Part shown: one piece after another, positions 35,977 to 47,045 of the stretch | How the letters are laid out: each line of letters starts with the position of its first letter | How positions within the stretch are numbered: position 1 is the stretch's first letter | Origin: Hypholoma sublateritium FD-334 SS-4 | Lineage: Eukaryota; Basidiomycota; Agaricomycetes; Agaricales; Strophariaceae | Direction of reading: 5' to 3' | Assembly (NCBI GenBank): GCA_000827495.1 | Contig: KN817639.1 | Coordinates: 46,381-110,380 of the forward strand | Length of the DNA stretch: 64,000 nt | Translations under genes and position numbers: made by a program | The notes under the pieces: generated by a model | The model's input: only the letters and a program-made list of their open reading frames with translations | What the model was told of the DNA's origin: nothing | The model's database searches: none

Positions 35977-38840
35977 ATGAAGATTCTACGAAATCGCAAA
36001 CATCGACCCCGTTTATCCCGAGGCGTTAGCCAGAAAGCAACACCTTCGCGCTCTCCACAACCCGCGAATAGTCCCCCTAGCTTGACATCTCGAGAGGCAA
36101 GACGGACCAACGACAAGGTATGATCATTCATAGCCCTATCACGGACGTCAACTTCTTATTGAAATAAGATTCTAATCCACTGACATACAGCGTCCTGCCG
36201 GCGTTGCGACATGGACTGTTTTCGATGCGCAGGAGTCCTCTAATGATGAGGTACACTTTCTCTAGTCAAGGCCCAAAAATACTTGGTATTCACTGGTTTT
36301 AAGTCACCGAAAATATGGGAATGTGGAGAATCGTACAAGTTCCCAATACCTACGCCTGAAGGCGATCCCTGGAAAATTCTCCTAACACCTCTGGTAGAAC
36401 AGGACAAGGCTCAATGCGAGGCCTGGAAGGATGAGGTCCAAAATTTACTGATATTTGTGCGTTCACTGTCGTATCTCATCAAGTTTTCAATTGATTTCTT
36501 TGTAATCCCCCAGGCCGGTCTTTTTTCAGCCGTTGTGACTGCTTTCGTCATTGCAACATACCCAAATCTTCAAGCCGATCCGAATGTCACCATCATCCAA
36601 CTTCTATCTCGCATCTCGAATAGTCTCGAAAGCCCCCTGAACAGTAGCAGCCCTGCTCTGCAACCGTCTCCCTTTCCGTCGTTTTCGCCTGCATCTTCAA
36701 CAATACGCATCAACATCTATTTCTTCATTAGTCTCATTCTTAGCCTTGCCACCGTTCTCATCGGTATCGTTTCATTGCAATGGCTAAGGGAACACCAATC
36801 ATATACTGGGTCCTTTACCCCGCAAAATAGATTTTCAGCCATTCATATGCGCTTGGAGGCCCTCGAAAAGTGGCGCGTACCTGAGGTGTTTTCTGCGCTA
36901 CCCCTCCTGCTCCAGTCCGCTCTAGTCCTATTCTTCATAGGGATAATCGAATTTCTGCGAGATATCGATATTGACGTCGCTATCCCTGTCGCAGTAGTCA
37001 TCGGTTTGACCCTTCTTTTTCTGCTCTTGACCACTATGCTACCTACACTACAGGCTTTCATTCTGCACCACCCATATCTGAAGATCAACAACAATATTCC
37101 TGTCCAATGCCCATACAAATCACCTCAGTCTCGAGCTTTTCGTGGATTGATCGCTTCTTCCAGGCTTATATTCTATCCTCTGTCATTTGCCGTTGCTTCA
37201 ATATATTGGATAGGTATGCGAATATCTCTTCTACCCGGACAAGTTATCAGATGGAAGCCTCTACAACGCTCTTTTGAAACAGCCAGTACGGCACTGAAGA
37301 AAACCTTCACCATTGCATACCGACACTGGTCAGCTTCATATTTTCTCGACGCGCTGGATGAAAAAATAGGGCCCCTTCTGCGACTCGACAAGTCGGCGAC
37401 ACCCTTCGGATTTGACTACATGGTTCCCTTGATCTACGATTTCTGGGGCATCAAGACTTCCTTCGATTTTGATGTCATGTGGCTCTCCATCCGCGATAAC
37501 TATTTTCAAAGTATCTGCGACGAAGACTCGTGGTTGTACCAGCACCGATTTGACCACCAGGGGCACGGGGCAATCTACGACGCGACTCTCGGGCTCTGCA
37601 AGGAATTTTCCAAGGAAGACGTCAATATGAACGCAGACGTCGAGTCTCCCATATTCACGGCGTACCATTGTGGCGTTGACCTTTCGTCAGTCAGCCAGCT
37701 TCAGGGGAGGGAGCTTATCAATGCGGTCCGCACTCGCAACCAATATATCGCAACACTTCTGGGGTACTATCAATCAACACCGTTAACACCGTTCCCCGAG
37801 ATTGCGGACGACCTAACGGTTGATGTGTTGTCGGACGAGAACGCGTTTGTGCTCCTCCACGCAGCGCACAACAAGCTATACGACTTGCAAATATCGTCCC
37901 CTCAAATTTCGCAGCATCTGGCCGAAGTCACCTTCAGGTTACTCGGCTACCTGTACAAGGAGCCGCGCCGCACGCTCAATATGGCAGGCAGGCCATCCGA
38001 GGTGATCTTCGCGGCCGACGAACTGTATGTCCTGAAAATATATCATGCCAAGGACCAACGTGAGTTTCAATGCTGCTTCCACTCCACGTCGTAATGGTTA
38101 ACTTTTTCTCTTTCCATGGATACCTAGCATTCACGACGCAATGGGCCCTGACGCTTCACATGTATTTCCACGTCTGGGAGGACCAATATTTCAACGAAGA
38201 TGTGTTCCGGAATAGCTTCCACGCCCATCCGTTTATTCGCCAGTACATATGCAATTTCTGGAAGGAGGTCGACGGAGAGTTCACGCAGAAACAAATCCAC
38301 CCCGCCGCCATCGCCGAGATCACCGCCACACTTGAAATAATTGACGATGCGCTACACCGTATGCTGGAGGAGGACCACGGGCAGTCGCTGGACTGTTTGT
38401 TCTACCCTGCCGCGCTATACACGCAGATGTGCCGTCGATGGCTTTCTGACCATGCCGACCTTGATGCGGCAGTGGAGCTTCTCCTTCCTATTTTCGCGCG
38501 CTGTAGGGACCACATTGCAAGTAGGGGCAGCGATATCGAGCGCATCTTTGGTGGTGGGGAATATGACGAAAGCCAAGGTATAGTTTTGTTCTCGAAGGAG
38601 TGGTGGGACGTCTTATTTTTATTTTCCTCCAACCATTCATCGACATCACGGATACCCCGCCCGCAAGTAGACGCTGATGATCCCCCAAACCACATCGTTT
38701 TCGGGGCCGCAACGGAAGTCGCTGTTGCAATTTCCGGCAACACAGTGGAACTAGTAGAAACACATAGTAGTATTCATTTCCCGCTAGCTCCCTCTCAGAG
38801 GGACGATGCGCCGAATTGGACGATGGATAGTATCGTCTAA
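35977..38840 (+). CDS. DUF6535-domain membrane protein
   Basis: Exons 35977-36117, 36191-36250, 36304-36456, 36514-38059 and 38128-38840 give 870 residues. The DUF6535 hallmark L-L-I-F-A-G-L-F-S-A-V-V-T-A-F is formed only after removing the third intron, which is 57 nt and stop-free. Then come Y-P-N-L-Q-A-D-P, the spacer, and three further strongly hydrophobic segments (Y-F-F-I-S-L-I-L-S-L-A-T-V-L-I-G-I-V; L-L-L-Q-S-A-L-V-L-F-F-I-G-I-I; V-I-G-L-T-L-L-F-L-L-L), with L-Q-W-L-R-E between them. The rest is a long soluble, probably helical region. These proteins are confined largely to Agaricomycetes, occur in many copies, and have no known function. The first two exons are chosen because their frames join; the N-terminus is less certain than the rest. 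Confidence 0.8.
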
Positions 38841-38933
38841 TGCACTTCGAACCCAAATTTTGATTGGTCGATGTCTTTGACGTGTGCGATACATCGTAGT
38901 AATGGGAAGTGGACCTGACAAGAAAACAGCGGC

Positions 38934-39282
38934 CTACGCGCTATCTCGGCTTCGTCGCGCTGCGGAGGACTCTTCCGCCACTCTCTCTCTGTCCAGCTGC
39001 ATCAGTACCGAACAACGCAGGCCACCATCCCTCGCACGCACCATGAGCAGGGACACCCGGTCTTTCTCCTGCGCCTCCGCGCGGATTCGCGCCTGTCGTC
39101 TAACGCAAGGCGATGTGATTTCAGAGTCAGCGGCCCGCGCGGTGGTGGTAGCTCCTGCGAGCGGCGCGCCTGGACACTCACACTGGATCCTTCTTAATGG
39201 CAGCGACGGCGCCGTCCGCCCCGCGCGGTGCGGTGGGCATCTTCGTGCGAGTCCCGCGTGCGGTGGTCTTGGTACGTGCCAT
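38934..39282 (-). CDS. Small basic/acidic protein with histone-H3-like N-terminus
   Basis: Three exons on the minus strand. Exon 1 encodes M-A-R-T-K-T-T-A-R-G-T-R-T-K-M-P-T-A-P-R, then A-V-A-A-I-K-K-D-P. A donor gtgtga leads to A-R-I-R-A-E-A-Q-E-K-D-R-V-S-L-L-M. A 45-nt intron (gtgcgt ... atgcag) leads to L-D-R-E-R-V-A-E-E-S-S-A-A-R-R-S-R-D-S-A and TAG, about 70 residues in all. The start has a good context (CCATGG) and an A+T-rich TATA-like ATTATAAAAC lies about 120 nt upstream. The first nine residues match the H3 tail M-A-R-T-K-Q-T-A-R except Q5 to T, but no histone fold follows. The tail is charged and helical. I do not know its function; the model rests on splice signals and frame continuity. 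Confidence 0.5.
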
Positions 39283-41115
39283 GGCAGATTAGGGAGGACT
39301 CGAGAAGGGCTGAGAGGACGGCCGTTCCTTGGACGGGGTGTACCAGTCGGCGTTTGAGAAGAGAGGGGCCGCAGCTTGTGGGTGAATCGGCTATCGCTCG
39401 CTTGTTTTATAATTTACCACGAGGGTCCGTCGAGGCAGGCTGCACGCTGCAAGCATGTTTGCTCTTCGTCCCACCTTGCAACGAAGAGTCGAATACTGAT
39501 CAGTTGTGTAAACGTACTTACTTGCATAATATACATCAGATTGAAAGTCGCGGATAATCTAATAACTACGCAATAAGATATTCATAAAATAGATCTGAAC
39601 ACTTGATACGCAACGTGAATCTTCATGCACGCACCGGGGCGCGTTCAAAGTCCAAATCACAGACCACAGGTCTGAAGAGCTCTTTTTCAGTCCAAATCAC
39701 CACAAGATATTGACGTTTCCCTGGGGCGTCATAGTCGGTTGTACTCCTTTCCCCATATATAAAAATTCGCCTCGCTGCGCGGGCACGGTTTGCCTACACG
39801 CTCTCCTTTTTCTCACGTCTGATATGTCTCCTTCCGCAGACGCCTGACAGAGAAATACCAAGGAGGGAGCGGAGCCCAGAGGAACCTGCGTACGGCATAA
39901 ACCACTACGTGCAGGCCTCCCAAATGCACCGTGTTGCCCATTTTGAAATCACTCCATTTTTCCTGCAGGTAAGGCCGGGTCTGGTCAGTTTGACGCTTTC
40001 TCAGCGCTCATCAGCCTCTAGACCTGTACATACGCCCCGGTATATAAACGCGGTCGATCCACGCCTAAGGCACAAGGTCCCGCAGCCCGAGCGCGCTTTC
40101 TTTCTAGAGGTCGCCTATATATGTGATTATGTGCGCGCCGAGTCTCGACGCGCTACTGTCTAAGTGTCTTGCTGATTTTTCCTGCAGCTGAGTGCCTATG
40201 ACGCAGGCGCAGGCGCGCGCCCAGGCCTAGCCTGCGGCCCAGTACACCCAATCTGTAACTCGGTGAGGCCTCTTGCGCAGACGAAATCGACCGAGTCGGC
40301 TTAAGCAAGTAAGTGGACTGCCTGGACGGGTCCTGCGGTCTGAGCGCAACTACATATCTACACTTACATACTGTACAGTTGAGATACAACATTCGCGTAG
40401 CGGGGCTTTGCACTGCGCTCGGCGCTGCTTTCCAGCCCACGCTTACCCCAGCCCAGGCCCGCGCGATTGGCCCGCCCCATCGAGCCGTCTCATTCGCCCG
40501 CTTGAGCCGCCGCGTAAATCAATTGAAAGTGCAGCACTTCCGCTCACACCCCACGCCTGGACCGTGGTACCGGACAGAGGGAAATTAAAGCGATGACAAG
40601 AAGTGACGGATGTGTATGTTTTCTTTGTCTCTGAGTCCGGTGTCCATGTATTTATAGCATGTGCATACCGACACGCGAGAGTGAATAGCTGAGAATTGCG
40701 CGTACTCGGTCGACGTGGGTATCAGTATCATTCATCCAGAGCGGTAATTCACAGTACATATAGAGTCCAAATAATAAGTAACATAAACATAGCGACCAGA
40801 ACCCGAAGTGCAGAAAATTGAAATACAGGAAAAGGAAAAGGACAAGGTACTCGACGGCGGAACAGTCCAACACTCGACAGCGAATAAAAACCGGTCTATT
40901 TTTGGTTATGGAGGCGGCGGCCTGGAGCGACCTGGGAGTGCGTTCGACACAGAAAGCAGGCAGTGGGAAAGGAACAGAGGCGCGGCGTCATCCGAATAGG
41001 CACAGGCGATGGCATCATCGGTGACGTCACTTGCGACGCGTATGGACGAAAAATGCGGGCTGAAAGGACAGAGGGTATATGTACGCCGTATGGAGAGTGG
41101 TGCCCGGTGGTCGAC
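39283..41115. other. 1.8-kb interval without a supported gene
   Basis: A clear TATA box (TATATAAAAA, 39756-39765) is followed by a tiny frame at 39824 and splice-like signals (two TTTCCTGCAG sites near 39965 and 40185), but no continuous protein of recognisable type results. A short frame near 40378 vaguely resembles ribosomal protein eL13 and is not annotated. Confidence 0.35.
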
Positions 41116-41898
41116 CTAGGACGTGAAGCGCCTGGTCGCAGACGGGCGGCGTGTCGCGGCCTCCCACTCCTGAAGCGCGCGCACGAAGCCCGAGTTGGGC
41201 TTGACGCACGCACGCTTGTGGCGCAGCAGCGCGAAAGCAGCGTCGTACGTCATTCCATGGTGCCGGATTAGATAGGCGAGCACGATGGCGGAGGAGCGCG
41301 AGACGCCCTGTGGGTGGAAGTCAGTTGGTTTTCACGCACGGAGAGGCTTGTGGAATGTGTAATGCAGCTAGTGTTGTGGACTCAACCTCGCCACACACTA
41401 GATGTAGCAGTGGGCAGGTCGGGTAGCGTAGGGGTGCAGGCCTCAGGAACCAGGGCCACGTCCCCGCGGCGCCACCCCCGCCCGCCCTGTATGACGCTGC
41501 CCTAGCGCACGTGCCGCAGGACGATGAAGAGCAGAAGATGCACTCACCTGCTGGCAATGAACAAGCACGCTCCTCCCCGCACGCAACGCCGCGTCAATGT
41601 GCGCACACACGCCCTCGAGGTGCGGGCGGATGTCGGCGGCGCGCTCGTCCATGATGGGGATGCGGTAGCAGTTGAAGCCGTCCTGCTCAGAAAGCGGGAG
41701 CCACGGTACGTCCAGAACCTGGACAAGGTGCGTAATGTGGTGTGCCCGTAGGAGCGCGGGGTCCTGTACCGCAGAGAGTGAGCCGATGTACAGCCCGCCA
41801 GTCTGGGCACCGTGCAGCGCAGCTGGGGCGAGCACCTGGTGCATCGGCGTGCACATCGCCTGGATGACCTCGGGCGGCAGATTGTCGAATCGGATCAT
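41116..41898 (-). CDS. Dual-specificity protein phosphatase
   Basis: Two exons, 41898-41548 and 41307-41116, joined across a 240-nt intron (gtgagt ... cacag) give about 180 residues. The junction completes the catalytic loop V-H-C-Q-Q-G-V-S-R-S-S-A, the C-x5-R signature of cysteine-based phosphatases. Upstream are G-G-L-Y-I-G-S-L-S-A-V-Q-D and the segment I-P-I-M-D-E-R-A-A-D-I, which contains the probable general-acid Asp. Downstream are A-Y-L-I-R-H-H-G-M-T-Y-D-A-A and P-N-S-G-F-V-R-A-L-Q-E-W-E, the usual end of small DSP domains. It should dephosphorylate Tyr and Ser/Thr, for example on MAP kinases; no docking motif tells which. The intron is unusually long for this window, and the exon is strongly G+C rich. 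The start is the ATG before I-R-F-D-N-L. Confidence 0.85.
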
Positions 41899-44800
41899 TG
41901 GTACGGTTGAATAGGTACGATTGAGGAAGCTGCGATGAAAGAGGAGTCAGCGAACGTCGTGGGGCGCGTTCAGGGAGCGTAAGTGCGATATGCGGCGCGG
42001 GCCCATGGTGGTTTGTGGCAAGGAGCGGGGCGTCATTGTACACGTGCCACCTACCTTTACCGACGGGCGGAGATGATTGGCCTGCAACAACAGAGAAATC
42101 CAAGCGGAGCGGTGGATTGTACACTGACCCCGACGCCGTGGAGCGTTATATAGCGCGCATGCTTGCAGAAAACAGAACAAAACACGGTTCTAGGCTGCGC
42201 CCCAGTCCAGCGCGATCGTGATTCGTGTTGGATTCGTGATCCAGGCACGCGTGTACACCATTTGTGTCGTGTCGCGTCGCTGATTCTGGACGAGGCGGAC
42301 GGTATGTAGAGTATAACGCACCACTGACAGCGCTCGGTGCGCGAAAATAGCCCACTGGGCATTACAGCATGGGCCTGGGCTCGCCCTGATGAGATTAAGT
42401 ATACTTACACGACAAGTTATGCTACAGCCACAGAATCTGGCCTCGCACTCTGCGTGCCGGCGGTGCGTCGCACCCACGCAGATACACGCCCATGCGGCGC
42501 CCCGCGGCGCGCGTTCCATCGCCTCTTCTGACCGCCCTGCCCTGCGCCCGCATCAGCATCTTTGCGTGCATCTTATTCGCGGCATCAGCGAGCGCCTGCC
42601 ACCCGGGCCCGGATCAGCGCAGCTGTGCGGCGGTGTGTCTGTGATGGGTGCGCGCCTGACATGGGATGATGATGCTGGACCGATCGAATCAGATCAATGC
42701 GCTATCACAATCGGCGCATACGTCCATCGCATGGCAGGGCGTGTTCGCCCTGCGTGCCTGTGGTGGGCTTCCGCCCTCGCATTGTATTATTCGCGCTCGC
42801 GACGAATTCGAGTGTGTTGTGTGCCTAGGTTTCTGCGGACCGCAGATGTCGATCAGGTGCAGATGCAGTTACTCAGCGATAAGTAGGCAGTCCTAATGGA
42901 AAAGCCCTTACGGATTCGGGGCGCAGGAATATTAGGAGCGGGACCCCGGGGGTACTACCTGATAAATCTGGGAAATATGCCCCGTATGGATGAACCCTTG
43001 GTTTGCCTTTTGAGTTCGACGCCCGTCGGACGGGGTCGGTTTTTATCCTTGTACCTCAAGCTCCAGTAGTATTCCGTTTATTAATCCTTATCTGGTCCTC
43101 AGAAAAAAATCGAGAGACTCGCAGCTCTCATCTATACCATACAGAACAAATTCCGATATTTTTCAAGTGTCCTCAGCGATCTACTTATTATAATCCATTC
43201 CCTCACGGACCCGCGCCAAGGATTTGATGGGGCAATAGGTACATATTGTACTTAAATATAAGTACTCCCCCAAAAATTCAAGGCGAAGTGGAGCTCTTTG
43301 TGTCGTGATATGCACGCCGGTATAGGCAATAGCAATTAGGCATCAGCCGCGCGAGGCGCGTATGCCCGCGAGCGCGCCGGGGGAGGCGGCGCCGGGTATG
43401 TACTCGCTGGTCTCCGAGGAGACAGCGCGTCCCCGCGCGCGGACGGATGGGTATGCGTGGGTGGTGGACGGATGCCGCGAAGCGCGCTGCTTATGGCGAT
43501 GGGTGGGGCGTCGTTCCCAGCAGCCAGTGGCGTCCTTAGAACATCCGTCGATGCGTGAATCACGACGCGCAGCTCGGCGAGCACTAGCGCGTTCGGGTTT
43601 GGGCACCGCCCGGAGCAGCTCCACTAAAAATTGACTGATCAGTGGATCATGTTTGAGTGCGACGCCAGACGCCATCGCGGACGAACACGGGACAGGCGGG
43701 CGGCGGCAGACGAGGCGCGGGCGCGACGGGGCTGCTGCGTACGCGTCGTATTAGCGTACATGTCGGGGTGCTACAAGTTTCGCTGCTTATTCGCCGCGAA
43801 ATGGCCGGTGAGGCGCAGCGCGTCCGAGGCGGGCATACAGCGGGCCGCGGGCGCGCGGGGTGCGCTAATTATGCGTGGCGGGGAAGCGCACGCGGCACGC
43901 GCGCCTTTGTTCCCTTTGCGTTCTTTGTCTGCGCCGTGCGCGGAGCATTTACGCGGACGCGCACCGAGTACGCTGGAGCACCGCCGGCACGCTGTGCGTC
44001 GAGGAGAGTGCACCGCGGGCCCGGCGCGCCATTGTTCCCAGCACGCACGCATCTTCCCGCCGCGCGAGCGACGCATGCACACCGGGCGCATTCCGCAGCC
44101 CGCCGTGGGGCTCGTGGAGCGCAAATTGTATTACTGCGTGCGCCGCCGGCCTGGCGTGGGGCGTATGACGTGGGCCCCAGTGTAGCGGGCTTATCTGATT
44201 TTCCCCGCGTCTGATAGGACAGGGTACGCGCGCGCGATAGCCCCCGCCACTGGGAACATGGGGCGAATAGCCGTATGCATTGGGAGAGAGTCGCCGGAAG
44301 AAGAGCATCGCGGTTGGGCACGGTTTATCGCTCTTTATCGTATGTAGGCCGGGATCCGAGAACTCGGTGCCGGCTGACGCGCCGTTTGTATTTTTATACG
44401 CCCAGCCAGCCTAGAAGACGGTGAAAAAGGTGTGCGTAGGGGGCTCCACTGCGTCGTGTTGGCCCACCCACCGCGGTATCTCCAGCGAGGCCCTCCACCC
44501 CGCCCGTCGCGTCGACAGCCGCGATAACTGCCGGCGCTTGTGGGTTGTAATTGTGGAGTAATACAAATACGTAATATTTAATTAACCGACTGTGTGTCTA
44601 CGTCTGGTGTTGTGAGCGCTCAATTGCCCACGCCAGACCGCCGTGCTGCAGGCCCTGGGTACGTCAGAAGCACCGGGCGCGAGATAACAGAACGCGACGG
44701 CCGTCTCTCGGAAATTAAAGGATATCTGCCACAACAGCTCAATTGTGCACGTCAGCCCGCTCGACGTGTGGGCACGGTCGAAGACGCGTCACGCAGGCGG

Positions 44801-46269
44801 CACACATCACAATGATCTTCCAGACGGATTGGCGTTAACACACCCGGAATTCGAGGGTCCCGAGATTAACAGCTGGATAGGGCGGGTGAAACATACATAA
44901 ACAACAAACACATCTATCTGTCTAACGAGTTGTTCAATATTCAATATCAATGCTTCAGTGTGATTGGGGCGAAACCTCGGACAGACTGCTGGTATGTATG
45001 GGAGGTGAACAGTGCCTGTATAGGCCGCCACTGCAAATCATGATTTGAGTCACCTCCACCGGCACGAGAAATTAGTGCCTTGAGTCACCGTGCGCTGACG
45101 CCCATACACGTGAGCGAAGCGCCGACGGACACAGTCACGGTCGGTCATGATGGACGTGCTATCGTGCGTCGTGTCGCCCGGGATTCCGCTGACCGACTGC
45201 GAGTTGTCAGCGTATACAATGTCTGCAGTTGGAACAATAGTCGATCTGCAAAAAAATCACAGGAAGTTAATTGCTGTCAGGATTACTCTTTCACTGACAG
45301 TGTCCCTTATGTTTGACAGCGCCGAATTAAGTGCTCAGTGCTTGCATATCTCCTTTCGAAGCGGACGGCCTTGGGACGGCCTGCGAAATGTCCTGTGTAT
45401 TCTGCATTAAATAGTGCATCGTCGGCCCGAATGTTTTTTTGTGATGGCTTTAGTGCTGCTTGGTTAATGCAAATGGGTCATGTACACCGAGGCGATTTGT
45501 ACATTGCGGATTTCTACAATATTTCCGATAAAAATCGTCGCGGCTGCTGGGTAGCCTCTGTTCTCAAGTCTAGACTCCAGCCTTCACCTTTATTAAACCG
45601 ACCTAAACTGAATGAGCACACGCGGCCTATTATAGAGTTGATGGTTTGTAGTGTAGTATACTATTGAAAGATTTTTATGCGCAGATTTCCTACACGTTTG
45701 TATTCGTATCTCCGCCATAGGTTTCGACAAATTTTCAGCCTGCGTAGAGGTGAGATTGAATAATAATAATAAATCAGCCGTGAAAGAAGCCTGTTGAGTT
45801 GTATGAGAATGTGATACGGTGATGGCTTGCAGACAGATCTTACTCATTCGTGTGTATGCAGGTGATCATTTTTTCCAGATTAATTATACTGGGACCTTGA
45901 TAGAGCTGCGCACCCCGGGGAGGCCGTGGAACTGAAGCTGTGTTTTCTGTGCTATGAGAAGTCGGCGCGTCACGTACTACTCATTTAAATATTCTGTGAG
46001 TTGAGCCTCAATGAATTTCCATGCAGCTGCCAGTCGTTAACATGTGGGGCCACCACAGATATCGGAGAATAGAAATTGGACACGCAATAAAGCGTATTGC
46101 GATGAAGCTAATAATGACCCCCGCTTCGGAAGGGACTTGCCTTTCATTGAACATCGATCCATCAAGTTTCCTACATCTTATGATCCCATACAGCGGATAC
46201 ACAGGCTAATGCGAGTTGGGGCTGAGCGCAGAAGCATTGTGAGAGGCCTGGAAGGACAAGATATGACCT
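41899..46269. other. Long interval, G+C-rich in part, no convincing gene
   Basis: From about 42.4 to 44.6 kb the sequence is markedly G+C and CpG rich, so that long open frames arise on both strands at once and none can be trusted. A 110-codon minus-strand frame at 43675-43343 begins M-A-S-G-V-A-L-K-H-D-P-L-I-S-Q-F but turns into low-complexity Arg/Pro/Ala sequence. The flanks (42.9-43.3 and 44.8-46.2 kb) are A+T-rich with short frames only. Confidence 0.4.
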
Positions 46270-46560
46270 TCAGTTCCCACTCCACCTGGCTAAAACCCGG
46301 AGAAGGCTAGAATAAAGCAAGTGCCATTTGGGTTTCTGCTTGTCCGGAAGTGTGATCGTGATCATGACCTCATCCTTCGAACCCAGCGTTAGTGCAAGTA
46401 CCATTTTATCCAAATTTTGAATTAAAGGTGTTCGATACTCATTCGCAAAAATTCTGCTGACAATCTCAGTGTTCGGAACAAAGGTACACGACGTCAAGCG
46501 ATAAAATTCTCGTCCGAGGATATCACTTTTGAGGCCCGCCTTCGAAGACTGTGATTTGTA
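46270..46560 (-). CDS. Uncharacterised exon-like open frame
   Basis: A minus-strand frame reads S-D-I-L-G-R-E-F-Y-R-L-T-S-C-T-F-V and ends L-A-R-W-S-G-N-stop at 46270. It is preceded by an acceptor-like aatcacag and, further upstream, by M-P-Q followed by gtaaaatc, which could be a first exon with a long intron. The composition is protein-like (L-A-L-T-L-G-S-K-D-E-V-M-I-T-I-T), but I recognise no family. It may be a gene fragment. Confidence 0.25.
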   Translation of the reverse strand, partial: YKSQSSKAGLKSDILGREFYRLTSCTFVPNTEIVSRIFANEYRTPLIQNLDKMVLALTLGSKDEVMITITLPDKQKPKWHLLYSSLLRVLARWSGN

Positions 46561-46709
46561 CCTGCCTCGTAAAACAAGAGATCTGTCCTAGATTTTTCCA
46601 GTAAGTAAACCATCGACCAAAAGACCGGACCCGAATTATCATGAAGATTACTTGGGGTCTTGAACCTTGAGCTTGACCAGTCAATTTCGGAGATTTTACC
46701 TGTGGCATG

Positions 46710-47045
46710 TTCTGTTGTAAAGATTTATTATAAAGGCTATATGTACCTGGTACCTATCTTCTCTGTGCAAACCAGAGATACCCTTCGTTTTGTACCTCTC
46801 CTTCGCAGTCTGTGATAATTATAACCCTCGCGCTTAGCTCCGTGGCTGAGGCTCGTTTTTCACAAATTCTCTGTCCCGGATCAGCGGCAGAGGCATGAAG
46901 TGTGAAATATATCGGCTAAGGGCGGTGATCCGCCCCGGCCCGCGGCCCTCAAGCTTGACGCGTACGATTGTGGTTCTTCTAAACACACTAGTTTATCAAA
47001 CGCGTTTGTTGGCTTGATCAAGGGCCCACGTCGAGCAACGCGAAA
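46710..47045. other. Upstream region of the phosphatase gene
   Basis: No frame of note. Should include the promoter of the phosphoglycerate-mutase-like gene. Confidence 0.45.

Noticed and set aside
40378..40590. Ribosomal protein eL13 exon
   Set aside because: A 70-codon frame (L-R-Y-N-I-R-V-A-G, then A-R-A-I-G and H-R) recalls eL13, but the conserved R-A-G-R-G-F-T core is missing and no matching N-terminal exon is found; the likeness may be chance in G+C-rich DNA.
43343..44308. Long overlapping frames on both strands
   Set aside because: They arise from G+C-rich composition, have Arg/Ala/Pro-biased low complexity and no splice or domain support.
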